From contig JBHGNT010000002.1 of the NCBI GenBank assembly GCA_043228905.1, positions 16,864,001 to 16,928,000 of the forward strand: a DNA stretch of 64,000 nucleotides, in the 5' to 3' direction. Position 1 is the first letter of the stretch. The number at the start of each line of letters is the position of its first letter. The position numbers and the translations under genes were made by a program. The notes beneath the pieces are model-generated. The model had not been told where the DNA came from, did not search any database, and saw nothing but the letters and a program-made list of their open reading frames with translations. Positions 41,981 through 52,975 of the stretch are shown one piece after another. The stretch comes from Azolla caroliniana. Lineage: Eukaryota > Polypodiophyta.

Positions 41981-43912
41981 CTGAAGAGGACCGCAGAATC
42001 AACCGAGAAGCGTTCGGACCCACAGAAGGATGGAACGCCCACAACCCACACTGAGAATCTCACGCCAAGGGAGGCACTGGAACCGGTGGAACCGGTTCGG
42101 ATGGAACCGGTCACAGAAGTCCCTGCACAACAGGCAGCACCGGCAAGCCCCGTAACTCAAGAGCCGGTTATACAAATGCCAACCTCCTCACCCGGCCAAG
42201 AACAAGTAGACAAGGAGCGGCCAGTCGAAACACACCCAGAACCGAAACGACAAAGTGGTCAGCAGGCAGAACCAGAATTGCAGCTCGACGCAATTAGGCG
42301 GGACCGGCCACTTACAACGGAACCCATCAGCCAACCCTCCGTGCAAGCGCACCAACAATGCACCGACAGCCAATGGCTTTGGTGGATAGGAGAACAAATT
42401 GCCGGAGTAGTCGGATACATAGAGGCGGAAGAAAGAGCGCAAACAGAATAGTTGCTCGTCACAACCGATGAACTAGAGACGGCCCGATCCAGAATCCGGT
42501 GCCTTGAACAAGACTTGGATTCGGCAACGGAAGAATTGGCCAAATTGGCCTTAACCGTCCAAGCACCGGTGACTCCGGTTGATGTACAAAATGAAGATAC
42601 AACCACATCTATACATATGAATAAGACCCCGAAGACAGAACCCGTCCCGAAGAAAGATGCGGCGCAAGCCCAAAAGCTTGCCGAATTAAGAGACGAACTT
42701 GCCGCACAAGAAACATTACGGAGCTACGAACGTGACTTGAAGAAGGCGGCCGAAGAAGAATTGAAGAAGACTACTGAGAACCTCCGCCGGGCAGAGGAAA
42801 ACCTGCGTAAAGGACATCAAGCTTACGACCGGCTAAAGGAGGAAAAAGAGAAATTGCTGCAGGAGAAAGACAAGCTGCGACGGATGGCGGAGACGGAAAT
42901 CGAAAGGCTGAAGGAAGAACTCCGTCAACAAAAGGACTGGGAGGACCGCGCACGTCGGCAGATCAACCAGAGGCTGAAGCAGAAGACCGATGATTTTGAT
43001 CATCTGCACCGGGACTTTAAGCAGTTGGAGACGGAGTATAAGCAATAGCAGGAAAGGATGGCCGAGCTCCGACAGGAAGTTGATAGGGCCACAACGGCAC
43101 TTGCCGACGAACGAGCTGAGAATACAAAGCAATTGGAGGAAGCGGCGAGGGACTGGATGGAGCTCCACAAGCAGAACCATGAAGAAATGGAAAGGGCGAC
43201 AATTATGTTACAGAGGTTGCAAACAACCTATCAAAGTCAATTGTCGCATTATAGGGAGCAGGAGGCGGACACAGTTAGAATCATCAAGCAATTGAAAGAG
43301 GAGCGACAAGCCGCGGAGAACAAATCACGGATGGGAACCAAACGGATCCAGTGCATCCTCCGGGCATGGCTCACCAAGACCAAACGCTTGGTTGACGAGA
43401 GCTCTGTGCGATGGTGGACGAAATGGGCGCAGAATACGACGGAACTCTAATTGCTCAGGGCGGACGTGGAAAACCGGCGGAAGGAAGGTGACGACTGTTA
43501 TACGCTGACATCAAAGGACTTCACCGCCATAAGGGATGAGCTGGCTGAAGATTTCACAGCCCTAGCGGATGAACAATTGGTGCAAGTCCGACAACTCATA
43601 GCTCAACTAGACGACGATCGGCTGGAGGCTCAAATCCAGTTTGAGAGCTATGAACGGTCCCGACTTCGGGAAGAAAAAGCAAGGAAGGCGGCAACGGTCA
43701 ACCTTAGTGATGAGGAACCGTCGCCGGTACAAGGACCAGACGGGGACCAGGCCAGGGTCAGTCAGCCAGAGACAACTCTGACGGAGGAAACAACGAAGGA
43801 AAGACCGGTGCCAGAGCGACAAACGAAGCAGCAGCCCCAAACGGAGAAGGCACAAACAGAGCAACCACCACAGCAACCACAAACGGAACAACAGCCACAA
43901 CAACAACAATAG
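41981..43912 (+). CDS. Gy3 extra ORF: Pro/Gln-rich ends and long coiled coil, function unknown
   Basis: This is one frame of about 640 codons, the same frame as integrase, interrupted only by TAG at 42449, TAG at 43046 and TAA at 43448. The N-terminal part (to about 42440) is Pro/Glu/Gln-rich with repeats of EPV. About 42460-43440 is dense in Glu, Lys, Arg, Gln and Leu with heptad spacing (for example RLKEEKEKLLQEKDKLRRMA and QEVDRATTALADERAENTKQ), typical of a long coiled coil. The end (43690-43912) is Gln/Pro/Thr-rich. No membrane segment or signal peptide is seen, so it does not look like an env-type protein. Extra ORFs between pol and LTR are known in Athila and Tat gypsy lineages. This one could be a coat/packaging protein or a captured host gene. 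Confidence 0.75.
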
Positions 43913-44014
43913 ATTCCCGACGAGCCATTGGAAATTCTAGACATTTTGGACGAGGAGTAACAGGGCCGGATAATGGGTTCGACGTACAAGGTACTGTCCC
44001 ACGGGCGTGCCATG

Positions 44015-44450
44015 TGTTACCCGGTCGGCAAGAAGGCTTAAGGATGTCCAGACCAGAGTGTGAAAGGAATAGTTTATTCGGGAACTGTTGTAATTATTTT
44101 ATTAATATGGACGGACGGACTGGAATCGGTATGCCGATCTGGATTCAGACCGATTCCGAATAGGTGCCGGTTGACACCGTTTTGTACTTCGCACCGAAGA
44201 CCTATATAAAGGTCCGGTTACAATGTAATTGACAACGGATAATTAATAGAACTTATTGCCTTAACCTTTCAGTATTGATTACCGTTCTGTACTCATTGTT
44301 ATATCTTACGCGTGTAATGACGTATTGCTAAGTAACCAATTAAGGTCTAATTAAGCGTTGTGTCGTAAGTCATCTTGCCGTAATACCCTTTGGTGAAGTG
44401 TCTTAAGTGGACACCCTGTGTTAGGTTGTTGTCCAGCCCTAGGATTAACC
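44015..44450 (+). repeat. 3' LTR of Gy3
   Basis: 436 bp, about 14 differences from the 5' LTR. The last base is C instead of A. CAACT follows. Confidence 0.88.
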
Positions 44451-44587
44451 CAACTTCTTCAACATATTCTTCCTTTGCAAACTTGGTAACAATTTCTCCC
44501 AATTCATCAATGCATAGACCAAATAGTGTTGGTGAGAGTGGGCATCCTTGCTTAACACCAATAGTGGTTTTGAAAAAATTTGAAATA
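44451..44587 (-). pseudogene. LINE L1c, 5' part of the RT (right of Gy3)
   Basis: The minus strand gives TIGVKQGCPLSPTLFGLCID and VTKFAKEEYVEEV, joining in frame to 36850 when Gy3 and one CAACT are removed. It is cut at about 44588 by Cop2 sequence. Confidence 0.82.
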
Positions 44588-44736
44588 TATAGAGAGAGAG
44601 ATACAGAAGAGAAATTTAAAGCTTCCATTAGAGCTTAACCTCGAGTCTATTTTGCTTCTTATCCTCTCGAGCTTTAATACTCCTATTTAATATATTTGTG
44701 TTGTTTGTTGTAAACCAATATACTCCTATTTAATAT

Positions 44737-44792
<56 letters not shown>

Positions 44793-44946
44793 CGAGAAAT
44801 ATAAAGCTTCCATTAGAGCTTAACCTCGAGTCTATTTTGCTTCTTATCATCTTGAGCTTTAATACTCCTATTTAGTATATTTGTGTTGTTTGTTGTACAC
44901 TAATATACAGGTCCTCAACAATCTTCCGCAACCCTTTCATCATCAT
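44588..44946 (+). repeat. Cop2 LTR portion with a 185-bp tandem duplication and (GA)n
   Basis: The text around aaagcttccattagagcttaacctcgag occurs at 44618 and 44803 (period 185). A GA tract of about 50 bases (44741-44791) lies between. The second copy runs to the PBS TGTTATCAGAGCGACC at 44948, an initiator-tRNA type site with one change, so this is the LTR end of Cop2. Confidence 0.65.
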
Positions 44947-45057
44947 ATGTTATCAGAGCGACCTTGTTGTCTGGGCAACAAACAATAGAAATCTTGATAA
45001 AAGAAGTTATCTGGATGAGAGAAATGGCCGATCTGGTAATATCTACTTTCTAGAGAA

Positions 45058-46240
45058 TGGCGACACAATCCAACACAAGTGTGGAAATTTGAAAGTTTGA
45101 TGGGAAGAACTTTGCCCTATGGAAAGAGACGATGCAACACGTGTTTATCATCCGGAGATAGGTTGAAGCCATTCGGCATATCTCCAAGCCGGCTTCAATG
45201 TCTACTGAAGAATGACAATCTATGGAGGAGATATCCAGGTTGATCATCCGGATGCATCTGGCCGAGAATGTCTATTTCAACATGGCAAAGGAGACAACAA
45301 CATTTTCTTTGTGGGAGAAACTTCAAGCTGTGTACGAGAAAAAGTCCTCCTGCTCGAAGCTAATACTGATTCGACCTCCCACATCAACACCTTCAGCCGG
45401 GTGTTCTCTAAGGTCTCCTCCCAAGGGATTAACTTCGAAGAAGAAGTTAAAGCCCTTGCCCTTTCAAGCTTGCCGGTGAGTTGGGAGGTATTCTGTACGA
45501 CATTCACCAACAACTATCCAAATCTCAACTAGGACGATACAATCAGACAAGTTCTCACGTGGATATTCGGCAAAAATCGATGGGCCCCACCATCGATGAA
45601 TCGGCAGAAGCACACAACTCAACCAAGCTTGCTAGAAGAGTCGGCCGAAGCACTAGTCAACCAAGAAGGAGGGACAATCAGCAAAGGTCAAAATCCAGGA
45701 GCGAGCGACCGTATACCTTCTACACCCACTATAGAAAGGCTAGTCACCATATTTTCGATTATTGGTCAAAGAAAAGAGAGAATGCTCGGCAACTTGATCA
45801 GCACTCGGGACATGCTGAATTGAGCCGTTCTCTAGTCGGAAACCAAGTCAATGTTTCCAACACCCGATCGGAAGAAATCCTCTCTATGGAGAACACTACA
45901 ATAAGAGAAGTCTTATACAATGCTCATGATGCACGAACATGGTTGTTGGATACCAACGTCTCTTTTCACATAACCCCCAATATCAAATGGTTTCCGAACT
46001 ACTCAACTGGTGTTGGTGGCACAGTTCGACTTGGCAGCGGGCAGGAGTGCCAAATTAGACGGATCGAAGAGGTTCCCATTCAAGCGTTGAATGACAATTC
46101 AATAACCCTACATAGAGTCCAACACATACCTGAGCTGAAGATGAGTTTGCTCTCCATCGTCATGCTAGTCGAAGCCGGGTATCAGACGACTCTAAGTGAG
46201 TTGTCATGGACGTTCAATCAAGGGAACATGAAAATCAGCT
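45058..46240 (+). pseudogene. Cop2 gag and protease, decayed
   Basis: Fragments MEEISRLIIRMHLAENVYFN and TTFSLWEKLQAVYEKKSSC match Cop6 gag (TIRMHLSESVYF, FELWKTLSDTYEKK). 45890-46240 is the protease and pre-integrase region, TWLLDTNVSFHITPN. The active site is DTN where Cop6 has DSG. Many frameshifts. Confidence 0.8.
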
Positions 46241-46890
46241 AGGGATACAAGTACAACAACTTGTACCCACTGGCGGTGATCAGTCCAGAAGGGGCCGTGA
46301 ACGTAGCCAATCGTTGTCATAATCGAACTTATGGCATGGCCGACTCAGTCATATGTCTTAAGCCGGACTGGACCGGCTAATGACGATCGGTTACATCCTG
46401 AAATTCCAGTCAAAGAAGGACGTATGCAAGCATTTTCGTTATGGGAAACAACCTCAAAGTCCACACTCTCCATTATGAGATGGTATGACACTCCCTAGAG
46501 CTTGTACACACCAATATCTCTCAACTACCTGAACAATCTCTAAGCGGCGCCCGATACTTCATCACGTTTGTGGATGATTGTACTCGGAAAGTTTGGGCCT
46601 ATTCGATTAGGCCAAAAGACAAGGTGCTTGAGGTCTTCACTCAGTGGCAAGCCGAAGTGGAGAACCAATCAGGATATAGAGTGAAGACACTTCGATCCAA
46701 CAATGGAGGCGAGTACACCTCTCGAGCGTTCAAACAATACCTGTCCGAAAAAGGAATCTGACATCGGAGAACCATTCCATACTCTTCCATGCATAACGAT
46801 GCGCCGGAACGCATGAACCAAATGATCCAGGAGTGAGTGATGGCAATGCTCCAGCATTCTAACCTCAAGCTGGAATTCTAGGATGAGGCA
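46241..46890 (+). pseudogene. Cop2 integrase fragment
   Basis: 46560-46760 reads VDDCTRKVWAYSIRPKDKVL and LRSNNGGEY. The second catalytic Asp (DNGGE in Cop6) is changed to Asn. The core ends near 46890 and RT and RNase H are absent. Confidence 0.8.
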
Positions 46891-46899
46891 CTGTAGTGT

Positions 46900-47697
46900 G
46901 GCTCAAAGTGCCGCAAGCACTATGTGTCGAATATGGGTGTATAATGGAAGTATTCACACTGTCTCATTGGACACACTAGGTTTAGGCTATTGATGTAAAT
47001 AGTGGGAAGGGTAGTTGCCCTAAGTCAGTTGGTATTTAAACTGACTCCTGTAACCTAGTTGTAATGTGGTTCACTTTGTACATTGTGCCATTGTAGCTTG
47101 GAGAGTAATAATACAGTTACATTGTTCTGTGCCTATTGGTGTCTTTCTTTCTCTTTGATGCTCTTCTTGATCTTGTCCATGTTTTTTTCATTGTCTTCAA
47201 TTTGTTAATACATCTTGGTATTTGTTATGAACTTGTTGATCCTCATCTGAAGAGAGCTAGTTTTGTTCCGCTTCATGATGGTCACCTATAACATCTGATA
47301 TCAAAGCTTGGTGCTTTTGAATTTTGCTAATGGTTGTCTTCTTGTTTTCATCAACATCTTATTTTAGCAACCCTTGAAGGTCTTTTGACTATCTTTGCTT
47401 GATAGAACAGACTCTAAGATTTTAGTTCGACTGAAATCTCTCAACCAACAACTTCTACAAGATCATTCTTCCTGAGAAGAAACACCTAGAACATTAGCAC
47501 TTCACTGAGTAAAATCACTCCTGAAGTAGGGCAGCTAGCTTTACTTTTCCTTCGTGATTGTAGCCGCTTGAAGTGAGGTCTCTCCATCGATTCAACCATA
47601 TATCGTGCTTCATCAAGTTAGACAACAATTGGTCATGCCATCTGGTGCTGCCCACTCACTCATTGTAACTACTAGAAGTAGATTCGGCCCTAGGAAC
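46900..47697 (+). mobile_element. CopJ: LTR-like part and leader, cut by Cop3
   Basis: TGATATCAAAGCTTGG at 47296 is a mutated copy of the Cop6 PBS (TGGTATCAGAGCTAGG). 47510-47697 aligns with the Cop6 leader at about 59400-59560 (gattgtagccgcttgaagtgagg, actcattgtaacta). 46900-47290 would then be its LTR; the left border is uncertain. The leader resumes at 57842. No coding part remains. Confidence 0.6.
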
Positions 47698-48232
47698 TAT
47701 GGAGAATAGTGTGGAATATTGCTTTGCCACAACCGAGTCTTGAATCACTTCTAAGAGAATGAAACACAGAAATGGGAAATGGAGAGTACACAAGGAAATA
47801 CACATCATGTTTACGTGGAAAACCCTAATAGGGAAAAACCACGGGAGCCCACAGACTCCAAACAATCACTATATGAGAAAGGTACATTCAGAGCCTCAGA
47901 GGCAATGGCCTCAAGCTCTGTATCTTCGCCAACCGGCGGTTACAATAGAGTATCACTCTATATCTCACACACACTCTCTCTCTCTCGCTCTCTGTACAAT
48001 AGTTACAACAGTATGACAACAACACTATGCACACTATACTAAGTGATTGCCCTAAGTCATATTTATACTTATATGAACTTAGGGCTATTTACAGATATAG
48101 CCTCAATAGGCTTACTCAAAACATATTTACAAATATGTCCTCTCTTCCAGTTCTCACCGGGTCTCTTCCGGTTCTTACCGGGTCCTCTTCATTCATCACC
48201 GAATCCCATCCGGAGGGACCGATTTCCCAACA
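47698..48232 (-). repeat. 3' LTR of Cop3
   Basis: 535 bp. It is shorter than the other LTR because one repeat unit of the type tctcttccggttctcaccgggtc is missing. Purine tract gaagggggagat just outside (element sense). Confidence 0.85.
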
Positions 48233-49230
48233 ATCTCCCCCTTCACTCCGGCATGGGATGTCTTGTTAGCCCGATCCGCTTTCGGCATGCGTCCAACTTG
48301 TCAGTTGTCAACACCTTGGTCAGCATATCCGACCCGTTCTCCTTCGTGTGGATCTTTGTCAGCATGAACTCTTGATCTTCTGCTCTCTCCCGGATCCAGT
48401 GGTACCTCCGCTAGATATGTTTCGTCCGGGAATGGTAGGCCGCGTTCTTTGCAAGGTGGATGGCACTTTGATTGTCGCAGTAGAGCCGGTATTCCTCCTG
48501 TTGGATCCCTAGCTCTCCGATGAAGTCCTTCATCCAGACTATCTCCTTGCTGGCTTCTACAGATGCCATGTACTCCGCCTCTGTGGTTGACAACGCAACT
48601 GTCTTCTACAGCCTCGACTACTATGAAATAGCTCCCCTTGCATAAGCCATGACATATTCGGACGTAGACCGGTTGGTATCCGCATCAGCCGACATATCCG
48701 AATCCGTGAATCCGTCAAGTTGGGGATTACCAGAGTTGAACCGGAGGCACATACTCGAGGTGCCTTTTAGATACCAGAGTATCCACTTGATTGCGTTCCA
48801 ATGCTCTCTTCCAGGATTGCTCATGAATCGGCTCACCACTCCGACTACATATCTGATATCCAGCCAACTACATACCATCACGTACATCAAGCTTCTGACC
48901 GCAGATACATATGGAATCTTCATCATATCCGTCTTCTTTGCCTTTGTCCTAGGGCTTTGTTTTCCGGACAGCTTGCAGTTTTCTGGAAGTGTTGATCCAA
49001 CCGGTTTTGCCTCTGACATGTTGAACCGTTGAAGCACCTTTTTCATGTACTTCTCTTGTGACAACCACAACAACTTCTTCGACAGGTCCCGGATGATGTG
49101 CATTCCCAATATCTGTCTTGCCGGCCCCAAGTCTTTCATTGAGAAGGTTCGGTTCAGAGCCTTCTTCAGCATCCAAATCTTGCCTTGGTTTCGTCTGACG
49201 ATCAACATATCATCCACGTATAGGAGGAGT
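48233..49230 (-). pseudogene. Cop3 RT end and RNase H
   Basis: The minus strand gives FSMKDLGPARQILGMHIIRD and SWLDIRYVVGVVSRFMSNPG. RNase H follows with TDSDMSADADTNRSTS, TTEAEYMA and YCDNQSAIHLAKN. The usual DSD(W/F)AG is SDMSAD here, as in Cop4. A stop lies between 48593 and 48621. Confidence 0.82.
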
Positions 49231-50086
49231 ATCTAGAAATCTCTTCCAACAAATTTCTTCACAAACACACAGTAATCGGCTTGTGTCTTGTGGTACCCTT
49301 GGTCGGTCATGAAGGAGTTGAACTTCTGGTACCATTGCCAGGGAGCTTGTTTCAGTCCGTATAGGCTCTTCCTCAACTGACACACCAGGTGCTCCTTACC
49401 TTTCTTTTCAAATCCTTCTGGTTGATGCATGTATATCTCTTCTTTGAGGTTGCCATGTAGGAATGCCGTCTTGATGTCCAGTTGCTCTACCTCGAGGTCC
49501 ATGCTTGCCACTATGCCCAATACCTCCGGGTGGATGTCATCTTTACTACCGGGGCAAAGATCTCATCGAAATCCACTCCTTTCTTCTACAGGAACCCCTT
49601 CACCGTGATCTGGGCTTTGTATCTCGGTGGGTTTCCGGCATCTCTCGGTTTCAGCTTGTACACCCACTTGTTCCAGAGTGCCCTCTTTCCTTTCGGTAAC
49701 TCCGCCAGTTCATACGTGTGGTTCTCATGCAAGGAATCCATCTCATCGTGCATGGCACTCAACCACTTGTGGCTGTGGGTGTCTCTCTTTGCTTCTTCGA
49801 AGCTTTCCGGCTCCCACTCATTGGTTAGCAACACGTGCTCTACATCCGGAAATCTCTCGGGGGCTCTTCTCTTCTTGAGAGGATATCTTCGTCCTTGGTT
49901 TCTGACTGCCGGTTCCTCTGTTTGTTCCTCATCCGAATCCGATTCGGGATCCTGTCCGGTTCCGGTGTCTTCTTCTTCTTCTTTGGTCCGTTTGGTTTCT
50001 TGTTCGTATCCGACCGGTTCATCGAGTGTCATCCGGTTACCGGCTAACATCCGGTTTTCAACCGGGTATATCCTTGTGTTCATCAT
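49231..50086 (-). pseudogene. Cop3 integrase tail and reverse transcriptase
   Basis: Minus strand: a charged linker (TKRTKEEEEDTGTGQDPESD), WLSAMHDEMDSLHENHTYEL, then LDIKTAFLHGNLKEEIYMHQ and SLYGLKQAPWQWYQKF. The RT active site region near 49225 is followed by MLIVRRN. Frame breaks lie near 49590 and 49520. Confidence 0.82.
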
Positions 50087-51130
50087 CTTCCATGAAGACT
50101 ATGTCCCAACTCCGGAACACCTTCTTGTCGAACAAATCCCACACCCGGTAACCGAACTCATCGTCGCCGTATCCAAGGAATATGCATGGTCGGGACTTCG
50201 GATCCAGCTTTGCTCTCTTATCCTTCGCCACATACACGTATGTGAGACACCCGAACACCTTCAGATGCCGGTAAGATACATCTTTGCCAGTCCATCCTTT
50301 CTGAGGTGAGTCTCCTCCCAAGGGTACTGAGGGTGATCTATTTATCACGTAGGTCGCCGTCGTCAGCGCCTCTGCCCAAAACGTCTTGGGTAACTTGGCA
50401 TGTGTGAGCAAGCTCCGGACTCTCTCCATTATGGTCCGATTCATCCTTTCGGCCAGCCCATTTAGTTCCAACGTCTTCGGCATGGTAAATTCGAGTCGGA
50501 TTCCCTTCGACCGGTAGTACTCCTCAAACTGCCCCCGATATTCTCCTCCGTTATCTACTCGAACCGGCTTCAACTCCCGGCCGGTTTCTCTTTCCACTCT
50601 CGCGTGGAGTTCCTTGAAGACGGTCCTCACCTAATCCTTCGTCTTCAACGGTGAGACCCATAGCTTCCGGATGTGGTCATCTATGAACGTCACGAAGTAC
50701 TGCGATTTGGCATGTGACATCGTGTCCACTTGACACACATCAGTATGCACTAGCTCCAATGGTGCATTATGTCTCATCGGTGGTCTTGACCGGAAGGAGG
50801 TTCGGTTTTGCTTGCCAGCAAGACAATTGGTGCACTTCTCAAGTTGCACGTCCTTCACCAGAATAAGATTGTCTTCGGCAAGCCTCTTCATCCCCTTCTG
50901 ACTCATGTGACACAACCTCTTGTGCCACAGCTCACCGGCAGTGTCAGATGCTACGCTCACTTCTTCCCGGCATATCCGGGCATGCATTAGATATAGTGTG
51001 TTGGCCTTCCAGGCTCGAGCCACTATTAGGCTCCCTTTGCTGAACTTCATGACTCTGTTCCGGATGCTACCCGTGTAGCCTTCATCATCTAGTCGACTGG
51101 CTGATATCAGGTTCAGTCGAACCTCCCGAA
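50058..51130 (-). pseudogene. Cop3 pre-integrase and integrase
   Basis: LWHKRLCHMSQKGMKRLAED and CTNCLAGKQNRTSF form the zinc region. LVHTDVCQVDTMSHAKSQYF gives the first Asp, VRVDNGGEYRGQF the second, and ELNGLAERMNRTIMERVRSL the Glu. All three catalytic residues are kept; a stop at 50631-50633 splits the core. Confidence 0.85.
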
Positions 51131-51394
51131 CGTGTCAGACATCCTTCATTAGCAACTTGCATCCGGTTGATGTCATCAATAACACATCTCCTATGCCGAT
51201 AATTCGGATCGATTCCGGATTCCCGGTCCTTCCGGTGAGCTTCTTCATCTAGCAAGCTTGACTTTACCCTTGTTAGGGACAACTGTTTAACTTACGGCCC
51301 GGCGTTGCCCAATGTGACAACTAGCATCTCCCAACTATTCGGGATGGAACCGAGCAGGAGCAATGCGAGTACCTCATTCGCAAGAGGTACTTCC
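51131..51394 (-). pseudogene. Cop3 gag C-end joined to the protease tail by deletion
   Basis: Minus strand: VLALLLLGSIPNSWEMLVVT-type gag text, then the KSSLLDEEAHRKDRES region runs directly into text matching the part of Cop4 after its protease active site. Compared with Cop4, about 490 bases are missing, including the zinc knuckle and the DSG motif. Confidence 0.72.
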
Positions 51395-52079
51395 TGTTAG
51401 GAAACAGGTCCCTCCGGATGGGAAGTAGGAAGACCCGGTATGACCCGGATGACGAGTACCCGACTACAGAAAACTCGGTGAGAACCGGATGATGAGTACC
51501 CGGCAAGGAAGACCCGGTATGAGCCGGATGTGGAGTACTTGGCAACGGAAGACTCGGTGAGAACCGGATGACGAGTACCCGGCAAGAGCCGGATGGTGAA
51601 GGCCCGATGAGAAGTGCTCACCGGATGAAGGGACATATTCGTAAATATGTTTTCTGAGAGTCCATCGGGGCTATATTTGTAAATAGCCGAAAAGTCATAT
51701 TGGTATAAATATGACTTAGGGCAAACTTAGTGGGGTAGTAGTTGTCATTCTTGTTGGCGCAAGATTAGAGCACAACAATGTACACAGAGAGAGAGAGAGA
51801 ATGAGACGAAGAGTTCGTATCTCTGTTGTAACCGCCGCCTGTGGCGAAGACAGTGAACAAGAGGTCGTTGCCTCTGTGTTCATCTATTGTATATTGTTAC
51901 ATAGTGATAGTTAGCAGTCTGTGGACTGCCGTGGTTTTTCCCGTGTTTGGGTTTTCCACGTAAACATCCTGTGTACTCTTCTCTCCATTGTGTCGTGCAT
52001 TCATTACCCGTTTTTTTGTGTTTGATCCTAGACTCGATTGTGGCTGAGCGTTGTGCTTAGGGAGCGTGTATTCCTGTCA
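51395..52079 (+). repeat. 5' LTR of Cop4
   Basis: 685 bp, TGTTAGGAAACAGG to TTCCTGTCA. It contains repeated units of the type aagacccggtatgagccggatg (51430-51600) and a short GA run near 51790. Confidence 0.9.
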
Positions 52080-52110
52080 AAGTGGTATCAGAGTGAAACG
52101 ACACAGAAAA

Positions 52111-52970
52111 ATGGACGATTCATTGGGAGGCATGTTCAAGCTCACCGGCTCCAACTATTCGGTGTGGAAGTCGAAGATGAGGGATATGCTCGTGGTGAAA
52201 GATCTTTGGTTGCCGGTTCAGTTTGGGGACAAGAGACGGGACAAAATTGACGCCTCGATATGGGTGGTGATGCACATGAAGACAACGACTTACATACAGT
52301 GCTTCATCAACATGAGCCTATAGAACAACTTCAATGAAGAGAGCAAGGCTCATGAGCTATGGGAGAAGATCGGCATTATGTTTCAAAACAAAAATGTTGT
52401 TAATCAGGTTTCGGTATTTCGGAAGCTAGTAAGACTTCGATACCAAGATGGATCCAGCATGGAGGAGCACATGAATGCCTTCTAGGGGCTGATCCACTAG
52501 GAAAACATCATTGGAAGTACCTCTCGCCGATGAGGTACTAGCGCTACTCCTGCTCGGTTCCCTCCCAGATAGCTGGGAGACGTTGGTTGTCACTTTGGGC
52601 AACGCCGGGCTGGAAGGGAAACGGTTATCCCTAGCAAGAGTGAAGTCGAGCTTGCTAGATTAGGAGGCACGTCGGAAAGATAAGGATACGAGCTCCGACT
52701 CCAAAGCGCTCCTTACCGAATCGGAACGCGGAAGACAAAGGAACCGTAGCCCCCAGAACCGGGAAAAGTCGGGGACACGGTCAAAGTCAAGGGGAAGGCC
52801 TACTTGCTTCTATTCCGGCAAGTCGGGACACTTCCAGAAGAACTGTCTGCACTTCTGAAAAGACAAGGAAACCAACGGTACCGATTCAAAGCGGACACCG
52901 GATTGCAACGGTAAATACTGGAGGGGGCCAGACCAGAAGGGAACGACGGCAATCGCGGCAAGTGAAGAAG
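52111..52970 (+). pseudogene. Cop4 gag
   Basis: Starts MDDSLGGMFKLTGSNYSVWK. Stops at 52321 and at two former Gln codons near 52484 and 52498, followed by frame shifts. The knuckle near 52800 reads CFYSGKSGHFQKNC, with the second Cys changed to Ser, so zinc binding is lost. Confidence 0.85.
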
Positions 52971-52975
52971 AGTTT

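Larger units (their letters stand above)
36851..44450 (+). mobile_element. Gypsy element Gy3 with an extra coiled-coil ORF
   Basis: LTRs at 36851-37285 and 44015-44450 (about 14 differences) flank it, with 5-bp duplication CAACT (36846-36850, 44451-44455). Removing it rejoins the LINE frame (EEYVEEV|VIGNVVIM). Order: gag with three knuckles, protease, RT, RNase H, integrase, then a long extra ORF. The PBS begins TGGCGACC at 37293. A deletion joins RT directly to RNase H. The integrase end is missing. No clear polypurine tract precedes the 3' LTR. Confidence 0.9.

Noticed and set aside
43607-43909. Minus-strand Leu-rich frame resembling a membrane protein
   Set aside because: It is the reverse of the Gln/Pro-rich end of the Gy3 extra ORF (CAA/CAG read as TTG/CTG).
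41981-43912. Env-like gene in Gy3
   Set aside because: No signal peptide, no membrane segment, no Cys pattern; long coiled coil instead.
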